A stretch of 64,000 nt of DNA from Siniperca chuatsi (GCF_020085105.1 NC_058047.1:17914501-17978500), one strand, 5' to 3'; shown: positions 47,601 to 61,337, counted from the stretch's first letter. Numbers and translations are program-made. The notes: generated by a model from the sequence alone, not told the origin.

Positions 47601-50600
47601 CCTGGAGGTCAAAATAAAATCTGGCCTGCAGATTTGAATTTGCTATATGGTGGCCATGAATACAATGAAAGTTGTTGACTCCAACATTGCTACTTCCATC
47701 GGTTTGTTTTGACCTTTTCCAAAAAAAACAAGCCCAGACAGGCTATGGCTATGATGAAATGAGCAACACACAAACTCAGCTTTCTGTAAAGTTCTTACAT
47801 ATTATATTATATTATATTATATTATATTATAGGACCGGTTTGGTGTTAACATTATCCTAGCCTTTCAAGCTTTTCAAGGTCCTTTAACAGTTTATGGCCC
47901 TCATTCTTCTAACCCTCTTTGGAGGAAAAATTTAAAGGTTATAGGGGTTGTATGAGTTGTTGAATGGTGAGTGTTTACTTACTCGTTCCTTGCTTTTGGT
48001 TTTGACGCTGATGACAGGCTCTCCTTTGGACTTGTCCATAACTACCGTCCTCTCATTTCGCGCTGTCAAACAAACACAATTGATATTGTCAAGAATATAA
48101 GATAACGTTTTAGAGAGGTGTCCTTTTTTTAAACTTGCTACGTAAAGCTCGAAATTATCCAACATTTCTCACCTTTGGCATCTTTTCCTTCTCCCTCAGA
48201 CTTCTCATCCTTTCCTTCAGATCTACAGGAAATATTAACAGTTCTATCAGAGCTATATCAAAAAACATTTTAAACAACATCCGTGACTGGTTTACTTTTC
48301 TGCCATATGGCTCATCCACTCTTGAGTTATGTAGCTCTAACTGCCCTGTTACCACTGGGTCATGCCATGCTAAAAATCTACACACCCATGATATTTAAAA
48401 GCACACAAGAAAAAAATACCAAGCTGGTGGGGCATTTTTAGTAACAGACTTTATTCATGAGGCAGCTTGTTAGCATTCTTACTTGGTGTCAGAGGAGTGT
48501 CTCCTGTCACTGCCAGACTTCTTGGAGTCATTCTTGTCTGCTGGCTTTTTCCCAGCAGGCTCGTTTTTAGCCTACAAATGTTTAAATGTTAAACAGGAAA
48601 ATGTTTATTTAAAAAAGCTGAAATTTCACACTGATCGTACCACACAATGAAAAGAAGAACACAAAAGAAGTATCTGATTACTTGTGATAATTGTGCTCTT
48701 CAACTGAAGTTATTTCTGTCCCAAAAGATAGTCTAATCTTTAACAAAATGATACATTAACAAATGCAACAATCTCCTTGTGTTACCATTTTTGCTGCATA
48801 TCAAGTGTAATTAGATATTATCCATCAGGTTAGCAAAACATAAAATTCCCACTTTACAGCTGACAGAACTCACTTTAATTACAGAAAACAGAGTTCTGCA
48901 TACAAATGCTAAGATTCACTCAGATCCATAAGGTGTTTATCTGGGTGGGACCACAATTATTGGACACACATTGAACACACTAATATGAAGCAAAAATCTT
49001 CATCCGACACTCACCCGCTCCACAGAGATCATCCTGCCATGCAGCTCGGTCCTGTGAAGGTGGCTGATACACTTGGTGGCCTCCTCTGTGGAGGACATGG
49101 TGACAAAACCATAGCAGCGAGCCCCAGGGCTCTTAGCGTTGGTCACCACCTTAGCTCCAACAACCTGCAGGAAATGGACCAGGGAATGGGAGAAGGAAAA
49201 AAAAAAAAAAAAAAAAATCCTCAATTCTAGATCAAATATTAATTATTTGTAAATTCTAGGCCTGGTGACAACAGTGAGGGACAGTCTGCATGGACTAACC
49301 TTGCCATATTTGCTGAAGAGCGTCTTCAGATCAGTCGCTCTGGTAGTGGTAGAGAGACCACTGACCCACAGATTCCTGCTACTGCTTGCTGCAGCACCAC
49401 TTCCAGCAGCTACACACAATAAATTAATGAGAATATATTCATTGAATTTGAAGGTACAGAACAGGAAAAACAACACTTTATTCACTCACCCTTTTCATCT
49501 TTTGACTCAGTCTTGCCATCTTTTTCCTCAGGGCTAGAGACAAAGAAAAAAGGCCATAAATATACAGCGGTGAGGATACCTGGGATCTCTCCTCATACTT
49601 ATGTGTTTTATGGTATAATATATAACTGACAGTGATCAGCCCATCACGTACCATAGTGCAGTGATTTAACAGTGAATAAATGGAACTATACCCTATGGCA
49701 ATCCCAATACATTACTTGTTAATGGGTAATAAAGTGGGATAGGTGAGTGTAAGGAATGACAAATGAAAACAGACAAATGCACAGAACGTTTTTACCTCCA
49801 AAAGAGCATCCAAATTTTGCTAGCACAAAGGAGCCAATGCAACAGAGATAGCCATTTTGGTTTCTAGTAGACAGAAAGCAACAAACCTCTTTTTCTGATC
49901 ATCGCCCTCTACAGAAGAGGACTCTTTCACTGTCGAGGCTGAATCCGCAGCAGCTTTCTCTTCTGTCTTCTCATCCTCCTCACCCTTCTTAGACCCCATT
50001 TCTGAATCAACAGTTTCACCCACAGCGCCCTGTTTGCTTACACTAACAGCCTGCGAGCTTTTGTTTTCACCGTCAAATGTCTCTTCTGGGACGTTCTGTG
50101 TGTCCCCAACCTCGTTGGTGTCAGTCTCCACAACATCCCTGTCGCTCTCCACATCTCCAGAGGCAGCTTTGTTGGACTTGGCACCAGTGTCGGACACATT
50201 TTCTTCCCCTCCGGCGGTGGCAGCTTGCTCTTCTTCAGGGCTCGTCTCGTGGCTCTGGTGATGATCTTCGTTAAGCGGCTCAGATAAACAAGACCCGGCT
50301 ACTTTGTCATTTTCTACGGATTTAACAGGAATAGAATGGCACAGAGTTTAATCACTTCTGAAACACAGCAATGGTTAACGAGGAACTGGCAAGGCCTGGA
50401 TTAGGAACGTCATGACCACTGGCCTGTGCTCTTAGAACTATGTATTAAAACGATGAAGTAGACCCTAACGAGAGACTGGAAGAGAACCCAAAGGCTGGAG
50501 GACAACCAAGCAACTAGTGCGACTAACACTTTGGCTCATTTCTCAAGTTGAACCACTTGTTCACCTGATCCAAAGCAGACAAAGAGTTCAGTGCTAAAGA

Positions 50601-53304
50601 GAGCGACAAGATCAGCAGTGCAGCAGTACATTCTCGCTGCAGTCCGTCTTCTTTCAGCCTTTGACTTTCCCAGTGTCCATTCATGATGACCAGAACTTCA
50701 GCTCAAGTCCAGCAATTTCACATCCAGCTGATTTCTGAGTCAGTGTCTTTAAAAACTTGTAACAGTTGATGAGACTTGATGGATCTTCTTTGCCTTGATC
50801 TTCATGTGGCAACCTAGAAACACTGCAATCACCTGCAACAGCTCACACTTCCCTGACCTTGAAATTGAATTGCTGTCAGTGTGCATCAAATTGTTAACCA
50901 CTGCTGTTTTATTACTGTGAAAACATCACTGGCAACTTAATCAATATTTACCAGGGAAATTATTAATTATGGTTAACCAAATTTCAACACAAGGCCAGCA
51001 ATTCCCTTTGGGCTTCCAGTCTCTCTTTCTGGATGAAACTAAACAAAGTGTTTGCAAGCTCAACACTGTAAAAAGATGTCTCCATCTTTTTACAAACCAT
51101 TTTCGACAGTACCTGTTTCTTCTTTCATGTCGTCTGCATCTGGATCCTGAGCCTAAAAGACAAGAATGATGTCTTAATGATTGTGACTGTTCGTGCTATT
51201 TAGTTCTACCGAGGCTTTGCAAGCTTTACACACATGAAAAATATTTGTGAGAAAACATACCATATTGATTGATGATGAGCCCGTCATATATTCATCATTA
51301 TCTAACTTCTCAGACTCATCCATCTGTTACAACAGATACAAATGCAGTAACATTAAAACTTAAAAAAGACAAGGAACAAAATTAGTAGACAAGTTTCTAG
51401 TCTAGTTTCTCACCTCTGGACCTTCTGCCTCATCTTCTGGCTCCAAGGCCCTGTTTTCATGTTCTTCATTCAACACTGCGTCTTCATCAGAGGCATTATT
51501 CTCTGTTTCATCCTCATTATCCTCGGCTGGTATTCCATTATCATTTTCTGTCTCATCCAGAACATTCATGTCGAGGATGTCCATTTCCTGCATGTTCTCA
51601 TGATCATCCTGAAGCTCCTCCTGAAAAAGGACGGGGAAATTTCCTTCAAACACTAACAAACATTCAACAGCAATATCCAGAGCCTCACACCTCTGCAGTC
51701 TTTCAGGGGGGCTTCCACTTCTGCAAAGCATTATGTTACAGTAGTGCTTATGTATGTGAAAGTAAGTTAATCTTTTAGCAAACTCACATGGTCATCATGG
51801 AAATCCTCCTCGATAGTGCTGTCCTCAGGTTCATCATTCTCTTGCTTTGTATCTACAGAAAACATGCTTTGTTTTAGACCAAGTCTTCATCTGGGTGTCC
51901 AACTGGTATCAAAGAAAACTGTTGTGTGTCAGATTTTATAGGAGGTGGACAATAATGCAATCCAATACATCTGAGACAAGTGACATTTTTATGCATGCAT
52001 TTTTATTATGTGCTGATTCAACTCTATAGTATGCGCATTAGGTACACCTAACACCATAGTACATTTCAATACCAACTACAAATTTATGAATTTTCATTGC
52101 CTTTATAGAACAGCTCCCTTACAGTCTCAAACAAAATGACAAATTGACATTTTAAGACTCATAAAAAAGGTAGAATTTGTTGCAGGTAAAGACAAACCTA
52201 CCAACTTTTTATCCATGTTCAGGTTACACATCCAGGAAGTGGTATACACGAAGATGCCAGTTTATGTACATCTAGCAAAAACCACCACAGTCTAATACAA
52301 CAACCCTAAAATAAGTTTTAATGTTCGGTTTTTGTTCAAACTGTTTTGGAGAGTCATTGTGGTCATTTGGAGGCTGTAGTTTCTGCTTGGTGCTGCTTAA
52401 CTGTATTGTGTTACTGACAGATGTTATCCACCCTCAGTATAGTCTGAGTGTACACCCATGTACTGTACACTGGCAACGGTAAGTGAATATAACCGCCGAA
52501 ACTGGTCCCTGAAATATTTTCTGTTATTTCTTAACGCAAGGCAAAGAGTTCATGTGAACGCGCACAGGCATGAAATACCACGAGACCAAGTATCTGATGT
52601 CATTTAGCGAGTAGTATCGTCTCGTTTAAACAGAAACGAATGGGGCAGACGGTGTTTCAGAGTGTACAGTAATTTACAGTGCATGTTACGTGGTGCCCAC
52701 ATCGCATCTTACGCAAACTTTACCTTTGGTAACGTTAGTCCGTTTAGGTGTAGATTTCTTTGGGGCTGACTCCGGAGTGACAATAATCTCATCAGGATTT
52801 CCACCCTCTTCCTCGATTGCCTGTTCATGGAGATTTGAGCAAAACCACAAACGAACACTTTAATACACTGTTCAAATCAAAAGGGGTTTAAAACAACACC
52901 AACGTCAACTATGTAACTAAAAAGCCACGCGAAAATTAAAGCATTTGGCTGTTTGGCACAAACGTTAGCTAAAGCGTTAATGCTAACGTTAGCACACAGT
53001 TCAGGTCAATGGGCCTCGTAAGCTAACGTATCATTATGCTTTTATTGGTTTGACAGGGTGTCTTCGCGAACCCAGAAAATACAGGCTTCTGTAGTACTTG
53101 TATTAATAAAATGCAGCGCCTAGTTGTTTAACAAGTGAACAGTTAGAAGACCTTTTTCAGACGCTCCGACAACACGCTCTTGACACCCGTGGTATCCAGG
53201 TTTCGTTTTTTCAGCTCGGCCTTCAAATCGATGACTCTCAGCTCCGACAGTTTGCGCACCTCCGCGCCCTCCTGAACCTCCACGTCTGCTGATGGGTCAG
53301 CCAT
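44666..53304 (-). CDS. safb: Scaffold attachment factor B
   Basis: Twenty-one exons join in phase to 838 residues: 53152-53304, 52724-52820, 51788-51852, 51414-51620, 51261-51323, 51113-51152, 49887-50313, 49490-49533, 49300-49409, 49015-49164, 48483-48571, 48173-48222, 47983-48062, 47386-47528, 46961-47066, 46489-46685, 45828-46005, 45407-45489, 45234-45292, 44935-44989 and 44666-44786. In order: a SAP DNA-binding domain (about 17-51, [20 protein letters not shown]), a long acidic stretch, an RRM (about 375-450; LWVSGLS and CYGFVTMS), a charged Arg/Glu coiled region (about 540-680) and a Gly/Arg tail ending FGRRY. SAFB binds matrix-attachment DNA and RNA in the nucleus and tunes transcription and splicing. 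SLTM, the closest relative, fits less well: [38 protein letters not shown] and the tail are SAFB-type. Human SAFB is 915 residues. Confidence 0.94.
47801..47830 (+). repeat. ATTAT pentanucleotide microsatellite in a safb intron
   Basis: Six perfect ATTAT units between safb exons 13 and 14. A nearby poly(A) run (about 47566-47586) makes the intron low-complexity. Confidence 0.9.
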
Positions 53305-53435
53305 AGTTGTATCAGTGAAAATATCTCTTTAGTTTTATATAATCCTTTTATGCACTTTATTTACGGATGCTGCACCACGAATAGAAGCAGCTGGCTAACA
53401 AAACTACTGCAAAATGGAGGCCGCGGTGAGCCAGT

Positions 53436-53456
53436 TGACGTCAAGGCGCAGGCGCA
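53436..53456. promoter_or_regulatory. safb promoter motifs: CRE and NRF1-like site
   Basis: TGACGTCA (53436-53443) is a perfect palindromic CRE. GCGCAGGCGCA (53446-53456) matches the NRF1 consensus. AAATGGAGGCCGC (about 53411) resembles a YY1 site. They lie 130-155 bp upstream of the safb start codon, in the only GC-rich patch of this gap, as expected for a TATA-less housekeeping promoter. The MALT1-like gene ends about 440 bp away, so the promoter lies between a 3' end and a 5' end on the same strand. Confidence 0.65.
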
Positions 53457-53893
53457 GTGCAGTTATAGTGCAGAGAGAGAGCAGTGGAGAAAGCTGCCTT
53501 CATTTATACACACTGAAAAATATCGATTGCAAACACATTCACTGTTAAAATAGGAAAAACAAGAAACATGCAGTGGTGACAACAAACTATTTTTGACGGA
53601 TGTCAACAGTTTAATAACAGTTTATACAATTCATCTTGTGTTTTATTTCTTCTTACAAACAGAACACATATCGAACTTGATCTGCAGTGTAATCACTTTT
53701 CAATGCATTATAATGTATCAAATTCTTATAAAAACGTTTATAAAACATTACAAAAATTTAATGCATAGTTACATGGAGCACATACAATGACCAGAGTCCT
53801 GGGTCTGCAAATTCACGGGCTTTTCCCCCCATCTTTTTTTGTTTACTGCTGATTTATCAGTGTGTAATGGTCAAATCACAGGTTTCATAATGC

Positions 53894-56800
53894 TTAGTGA
53901 GAATGAAAATTATACATGTCACTAAATTTGTAGTTTGTGTCATTTATTTGGATGTGCGGCAAGCTTTTGCTGGCAACAAGAGGTTGAGTGGCCTCAAATA
54001 ATTCAGGACTGTCAGTCTCCTCTGGTATATTGGCACTTCTGGATGACGTTGGAGATTCGGTGGTGGAAGATTCTCTTCCAGTTTGTGCATAATCTGACCA
54101 TGTGTTTGAGGCTGAACCAACAGAGGCAAAGGCCTCAGAAAAGGAAGAGCACTCAGGAATGTTGAAGGAGTCCAGGCTGAAGGATGAGGAGGCAGAGCAG
54201 GCGCGAGGCGGTCGTGGTTCATACAGGTTGAGTTTGGAGACCAGTGGTTTACCAACTGTCACTGGTTGCCTTTCCTGTACTTCTTCATCCATGTTGGAAT
54301 AGGTGTAATGAAGGCAGACGGTGAATGTGAGCTCCCTCTACAAAGACAGTGAAGAGCAGCAAAATGTGCTTTTTAGCTTTAGAAGAAAAATATAAAAAGG
54401 TTTCTTAGCTCTGGGTTCTGACCGCTTCCATAAAAGATTATGAAATATCACTCAAAATAGGACAATGAATCAATGTAACATACTTAAATTCTACTCTTAA
54501 TTGTAGACTTAATTACATCCTTTTCAAAATAAATTTAAACTAAAATATTTAAAATGGTGGCATAAGCCTTATTCTTAACTGTGCCAAATACTACTAATTT
54601 GTCTCCAGAGGGCACACACAAGATTTATCAGGTTTCTCCTAGGACAGAAATAGGAGTACTAATTATGAAAACAATGACAAGAGTCTGACCCTGAGTCTCT
54701 GCAGGCTTCGGATGCGTGTGTAGAGACTAGGGACCTCTGGTGATGGAAGATTTTCCTTGATCAATAATAAACTGCCAGCTTCAAGCAGAGTCTCCTGGTT
54801 ACTCTTCTTCAGATCAATGTCCACATCCTGCCAAAGTAATGTAGAATACAGTGTACAAGTATCCACAAAAACAAATTAATTCCTGTTTAAAATATAGTGT
54901 ATTGTTGAAAGACTGAAGGATTCAAGATCAGAAGCATGATGAGCCATTATGGGCCAGAACAAATGTCTTTGTGTGTCTTTAAAATCTCAAATCTTTATAT
55001 GTAATATCAGCTGACAAACCTCAGAGAAGTCAGTAAGCTGAGCAGAGCAGGAAATAATTTCTTTGGGCTTCTCAAGTATCCGAGTGTAGATGACCATGAT
55101 GTTGGAGAACTCAGCAGCAAACCCAAGCTGAACCTTCACTCCACAGTCAAACTGCAGGCAATGGCTCTTCGGTAGGACTATGAAGGAAGACATTTGAATT
55201 AGGTATACTTTAAGACAAAAAGGTTTTGATTTCATGCCAACGTTAAATAGTCATCTACAAACAAGATATAACTCTAATTAATTATTTAAGATAATGTTTG
55301 TGAAAAGAGTACCGTGAGCAACAGCCCACTGCAGGTTTCGAGCCGAATAGGATGCAGAACATTCAGAGGTCTGTATCTGGTCGGTGAGGGAGCGTCGTTC
55401 AGACAGATTACTGCGTAGCTCCAGAGCCTGCCTCCCTCGCGTGATCTCACAACGACCCATGTCTGGTAAGAGTGAATAGATTTTACAGTGTGCGTTAATT
55501 ATTGCTGTTAGAGTTGCACATCTGGCCAGAACCCAAAGAGTGTTGTCACAACAGGTGTGTTCCATCATCTGTTAATGCGGTAACATGGCTGAGTGGTATG
55601 TGGCCAGAACTGCAACATGCACAAAATGTTCAACCCACAGAAAGCAGTGCAGCAACATTTTTTTGTCCTTTGTGAATGTGTATGTAGTATGCTTTTTCTC
55701 CACCTTACATTGTCCCACACAGAAACAGTAACATCAGGGGTGCATTCAAACTAAAAACATTTTACAGTGGTTTGAAGCATTTCTCTGGTTAAAGAAAATG
55801 TTTCCCACACATTCTTGTACACCAGAAGAAACCTATTTGCTGCCATAGTAGCAACCAAATGCTTTGCCACAGGAAGTTCAATACACCTTTCTCACAGCAG
55901 ACATGTTAACTTTTAGGAGGAAAAGCACAGGTGGAACTAACTCTAGGTGTGTCAGTAACCCGTGTCACTGAGCAAACAATCTAATTATAGGCAAATCTAT
56001 TATAGGCCTAATTTAGAGATCTCATACTTCACATGTGTGCTCTACATACCTTCAGCCACTCTGTCTAGCATGACTGTGACCTTCTCATCCTCACAAACTC
56101 GCCGTTTGAGGAAACTTATGAAGATGCCATTTGACACGTCTTCCCTCCTCACTTCATATGCTTCCGCGTCTATGCATCTAAACACAACAAGCTACACATG
56201 AGTGACACCTTTTAGCCTAAAGCAAGGAGAGTAATTCAGACATATGACAATATGTTTATCCTACTCTCTCCAACACTGGATTCATTCAAAGCAAAAAAAA
56301 CAGAGCAGGTGAATTAAGACACCAACGTAGTTTGAAAATGAATGTGTCAGAGAATCAGCAACTTACGTGGCATATCCAAACACTATATTTGCTGTCACCT
56401 TGAGCAGTCCTGGTTGTACAATGATATCATCGTTTGGGTTTCTAAAAAGGAAATCATTAGAAGCATAAATATGTACAGCAGATGGTATAACTTCAACGTG
56501 ACATAAAAAGCTGGTATATAAATTCATTAATTAAAAAAATAATAATTTGCACCTTTTGCGGCACATGTCTAGCAGGAATACGTTAAGCCCAGTTTCTTTC
56601 TCCTGCATCCTGGTCAGTATATTCTGTACACACAAACAGTGCTCTGATGTGTAGGAGGCCGGCGCATCGATGGGAACCATGAAACTGTTGCCGTAATTCT
56701 CATAACCATGACCAGCAAAGTATAGCAAGCCTGTGGAAGGAAGGACAAAATAGTGTGTCACTAGCATAGCATCAAGGTCAGATTCTTAGCCTTTTTAGCT

Positions 56801-59380
56801 TATTGTTGTTAAAAAAAAATCTGTTTTAAATAAGCATTTAGTTAGTTTCATATTATATTTAAAAAAGTGGTGGTACATCTATTTTATTTTATTATCATGT
56901 AGGCGTAGAGCAGTGTATATCCTGTGTTACAGTCTTTAAAAGTACAGACACAGATATTAAATGAATTTTGAACATATTGTCCAGATGGACAAGAGACCAA
57001 CCATAGACTCCCTTGTCAAGCAGCAAGAGGAACTCTGTAACAGCGCTGTGCATCTCCTGCCAGTTGAGGTCAAGCAGGGACACCACCTTAAAGTCCATTT
57101 GTCTGAGTACGTTGGTCAACTCGTGGACATCAGCAATGGGAGCACACAGCTGAGTGTGGTAGAGGTAGTTCATGTTGCCAATCAGGAGAGCAACTTTGTC
57201 TGTTGCTGTGGAGGAGAACATAAGGCATTTCGAAAGAACCATTAACCTAAAAAAATCATGTAATGTACCTATTTACAGTGTATAGTTTGATCCACAGATA
57301 CTGTATTGTGACTAGAGTATTTGTTTGGGCAAAACTCACCATGGAAATGCTTAGCTGTTGGGGGCGGATTGACCATCTGTTGTAGCGGATGTATTCCTGG
57401 TCCGCAGGTTGACCTGTGGACTTCCTGTGAGTCTGTCAACACCAATGTGAAAAGATTAAAATTCAAATTAAAAAACCCATGCTGTTTGATCTTACATGAG
57501 ACTGTTTGTTTAATGTCTCATTTCCATTTCTACAGTGCTTGGTAACCACACATACTGTGCACATTGCTTTCTATTAATGAGATGAACCCAGTCCACAGTT
57601 TGAAGATTTCAACACACACAACCAATACCAGTAGCGAATTTAGCTGCTTTGACACACACAAAAGTAGGCCTACATGATACTCGGGAACAAGGCTAGTCAA
57701 GGTGTGATGATGTAGAAAAGGACAAAGGAACAACAATTCTACTCTATTTCCTCTAGTCGCTCCTAAATATTCAGGATATAAAGAATACCTAGACCACGAT
57801 CGACTTCTACCCAGGAAGCATCAGTGATGGAACTGGGGCCTATATAAAAGTGCAAAACAATAAGTTATTCACTGCACAGTACTGCACTTTCTTATAAATG
57901 TGCAATGTCAGACTTAATGCTGGTCTATCTATGTTTACAAATTCCTCGAAAGTAATAATATTCACACAATTATCATAAGCATTTAAACTTTTTAAGACCT
58001 CTTTGATCTTTCTCATTTATAATTTTACATTCTGTATATAGAAACAAGAAATGCGCCTGGGTCTCACCAATGGTCACTGTTGCTGTGTCACTCCACACCT
58101 CGTGGTACAAATTGAACACCTTGCAGCTGTACTGTCCTCTGTGTCCTGTGGTCACACATGGGATCTACAGGGAACACAAGAATACACAACATCAACTACA
58201 CACCAAGAGACCAAATGTGAGAATTCTATGAATTTTTGTATGTGATCTATTGCAAGGCAAAATTGCATCACCCTGATCTGATTATCTTTACACTCTTAAG
58301 TTGACACGCACAGGTTTGGTGCAAAGCTATGTAACAGAATTCGGAAAATACAGATTACAAACAAGCGACAAATAGGACTTTGCCAGTTTGAGAGGAGCTT
58401 AAGCTAACCAAATCCCCCTTTAAGTGTAAAACAGACTTGCTTTTATGTGATATGTGTATTTATGATACCCCTTTTATGATGATAGCACCATGGTTTTGTA
58501 TTTCTTGCCTTGGCTGTAAAGCTTTTCTTCCTTTTAAAAGTTTTAATCCAAAAACTTTAAATCGTTGTACAGTAGGTAAGCAGTTTCACAGCAGACTCTG
58601 TGAATATACTTGCCTTGAGTGAACGTGTCTTGTGTTGTGTCATGGGCACCATGTTGTGGTACCACTCATACTGGGCAGGAGGGTTGGCCTCTGCATTGCA
58701 CTCCAGGAACAGAGTGTCACCCTCAGACACTGCTTGGGACTGAGGCTGATGGGTGATGAGCAGCCCGCTCACTGACCCTGGAAACAGACTGCTGCTGCAG
58801 CCTGAGATGACAAGATTTATTAGGACATTACATCACATGCCATGAGATGAAATAAACCAAGGGAAACAAGGAGAAGAGAAGGAGGAGAGGAGAGGTACCT
58901 TCAGAGTGGACGAAGCGAACATGAGCCCACTGGGAGAAGATGCAGTTTTCTCCGTGGTTGACCCTACAGATATAGTGACCCTGGTGAGCCGGGGCTAAAG
59001 GACACAGAACCAGCTCTGGTGTACTCCCGGTCTCATCCAAAATCTAAAACAAGGAAATAATCGACCAATAACCAATTTATAATTGACATTTGATAAGAAC
59101 TATCAAGAGAACAAATGATTTGTCTCATTACAGCATTAACATCAATATGAAAAAGTAACATGAATACAGAACACTCCACATAACTCGAGGTTTGACCTGA
59201 AATCTTATCTTATCATAATCACATAATCATAAGATGATGGACTGACCTCCTCTTTGCCTCTGAACCACTGGTAGCTGAGTCCAGGGGGACCAGAGGCTCT
59301 GCAGGTCAATACCACCCTGCCCCCCAATGTGGCCTGCTGGGACTGTGGCTGCACCGTGATCTGGGTCACCTCTGCCACTG

Positions 59381-59451
<71 letters not shown>

Positions 59452-60585
59452 TATGTACAGATAAGACGAAACAGAGCGCAGGTATTTTCATTTAGATGTG
59501 GAGCGTCAGATGATAGCTACGCGTTTCTTTAACCATTCCTGTTGCTTACTTACTTACTAATACTCTTACTCTTTCTTTGGCATTTTGGGACGTTGAGGAC
59601 ATTGAAAAAGAAAGATATTTTTCACTGCTGACATTCACACGTGTAACTAATTAATAACATTAATGAAGACCATTAATAATAGCTTTATTCCATTTACAGT
59701 AGGTGTTCCAAGGCTTTGCTATTGTGCATGCTGGCTCATTGGTATGGCTTACTGGGGCATCTAAATTAAACTGAGCCATCACTAATGTTATTCGTTAGAC
59801 CTGTTATTTTAGTGATATGACAAGTCAAAATGTGCACACTGAGAAAGGTCTATTCACAAATAAAGTACCAGTGCCTCAAAATGTACACAGCGCATGTGAG
59901 TAAATGTACTTGCTACTTTCATACTTTTTTTTTTGCAAAATGTAACATTAAACCCCGTTGAAAAACAAACCCAAGTTTATCTTAGGTTGGATTATTATAG
60001 TTAAAAAGGTATCTCCTGGAGTACATGTCAACACCTTTGTATGGCACTCCAGTCACTTCTACTTTACTTGTGGTGGTGAGGTACTGTACAGCTTCCTGGT
60101 GGTCCATCTTCCTCAGGCAGTGGAGCAGGAAGTCTAGGGGGCAGGAACGATCAGCTAGCCGAGCCAGGAGGGTGCGTCCGGGGCTGCCTGCAGCGCTCAG
60201 CACCTGGAGTGAGCAGCTGGTCAGCTCATTTTCACTGCAGGGAGGAAGTTCAATGGACAGTGTTAGTAAGGGTGGTGACATGTAAAGTATTATGGAGGGA
60301 CAAACCTGTTCCTCATACATCAAAGAAAATCCTTGCGATACAGGATGAAATGTAAATGTTCAAATTAGTCATTATGGTTATGAAAAAGGTGTGGATATTG
60401 TTTGCATATTGTGTAGGGCGCTGCTACCCCCTACGTGTGACGCCTTCAATGTCTCACCTGCAGCGGAATTTCGGTTGCTCGGACACTGCATTGGCTAGCT
60501 GCCTCCATCCGCAGGTTGAGTTGTCCAACATCTTTGACAGCCCGTTCAGGACTCCTTCACCAAGAGTACCAATGCTCATCTCCAT
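53894..60585 (-). CDS. malt1: MALT1-type paracaspase
   Basis: Sixteen exons in phase give 822 residues (human MALT1: 824): 60458-60585, 60068-60234, 59247-59371, 58899-59043, 58614-58801, 58068-58164, 57789-57839, 57340-57432, 57002-57205, 56553-56730, 56367-56441, 56050-56177, 55313-55462, 55020-55177, 54690-54827 and 53894-54337. The start ATG at 60585 has a good Kozak context (GAAGATGG). Domains: death domain (1-100), two Ig domains (about 105-283), a linker, the caspase-like domain (about 332-545) with catalytic His407 in YFAGHGYENYG and Cys456 in LLDMCRKR, then a third Ig-like domain (about 577-690) and a Ser-rich tail. In the CARD-BCL10-MALT1 complex this protease and scaffold drives NF-kB signalling. 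Intron 5 uses a GC donor. Fish also have MALT1 paralogues (paracaspase 2/3), so the exact orthologue is unproven. Confidence 0.93.
59382..59448 (+). repeat. Long CA microsatellite touching the exon 3 splice acceptor of malt1
   Basis: About 33 CA units (TG on the transcribed strand) end 10 bp before the exon 3 boundary at 59371. On the minus strand the acceptor is a TG run, then ACAGTGGCAG, then the exon, so the repeat replaces the usual polypyrimidine tract. Confidence 0.95.
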
Positions 60586-61323
60586 CTTCGCATGTGTCGC
60601 CACTAACAAATCCAGAGATCTAACGTTACTGGACAAACAGGGGCATTAAAGCGAAACTTTATGCGCTAAAATATGCCCCCAGTAACCTCTACCACCTTTA
60701 ATGATCAGCTCCACCGCGTGGCAGTGATTCAGTCGGGACGTGACTGACAGTGATGACCCACAACAGTGGTTTGATTGGATGATTGGATGAATCTCCCACT
60801 TGTTCGCCTACACGATTGGTACGCAACAAAACTACAGGTTGTAAACCCGTGGTCAACTTTATGAGAATGCCTGGCACGGAGGAAAATCCGCCTGAACTGT
60901 ACACACACACGCACACGACAGGGGATATTAATCTTATTCAGGAAGTAAGTCAGGTAACAGCGATGCTAGAAAATGAACCACTTGTATTCTGACTAAACTA
61001 AACACCACAACGTTTATTATTAACGCCAAATGCGACACCACTTGCCGCTTCCGCCATTAAAATACTGTAGCATTTATCAAAGTCCTGAAGAAAACTTTGG
61101 ACTTACCGACTTTACAATAAGTAGCCTAGGTCTACAGACCGGTGATCATATCCAGTTTTAGAGAAAGAGGAACGATAGGTTTTTAGATAAAAAGAAATGT
61201 CTGGTGCATTTTACACCCCATCGGGCTTCCAATCATACGATCTTTTGTTCCCCAGATGATTTGCTTTTCATTTCGGTTCCTCTTTTCTGCCATACCCGGT
61301 AGGCTCGATCATTTCCATGAAGC

Positions 61324-61337
61324 GTTGTCATAGCAAC
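61324..61337. promoter_or_regulatory. X-box-like palindrome (RFX-type site)
   Basis: GTTGTCATAGCAAC fits the RFX X-box pattern GTTRCCATRGCAAC with one change and is nearly palindromic. It lies about 740 bp upstream of the malt1 start codon. Motif match only. Confidence 0.4.

Noticed and set aside
44666-53304. Assignment of this gene as SLTM because SLTM is near ADAM10 in human
   Set aside because: The acidic segment, RRM and C-terminal tail follow SAFB, not SLTM, at diagnostic stretches.
60586-60636. Upstream extension of the malt1 N-terminus by 17 residues
   Set aside because: The extended frame would start with TTG; the first ATG with good context is at 60585.
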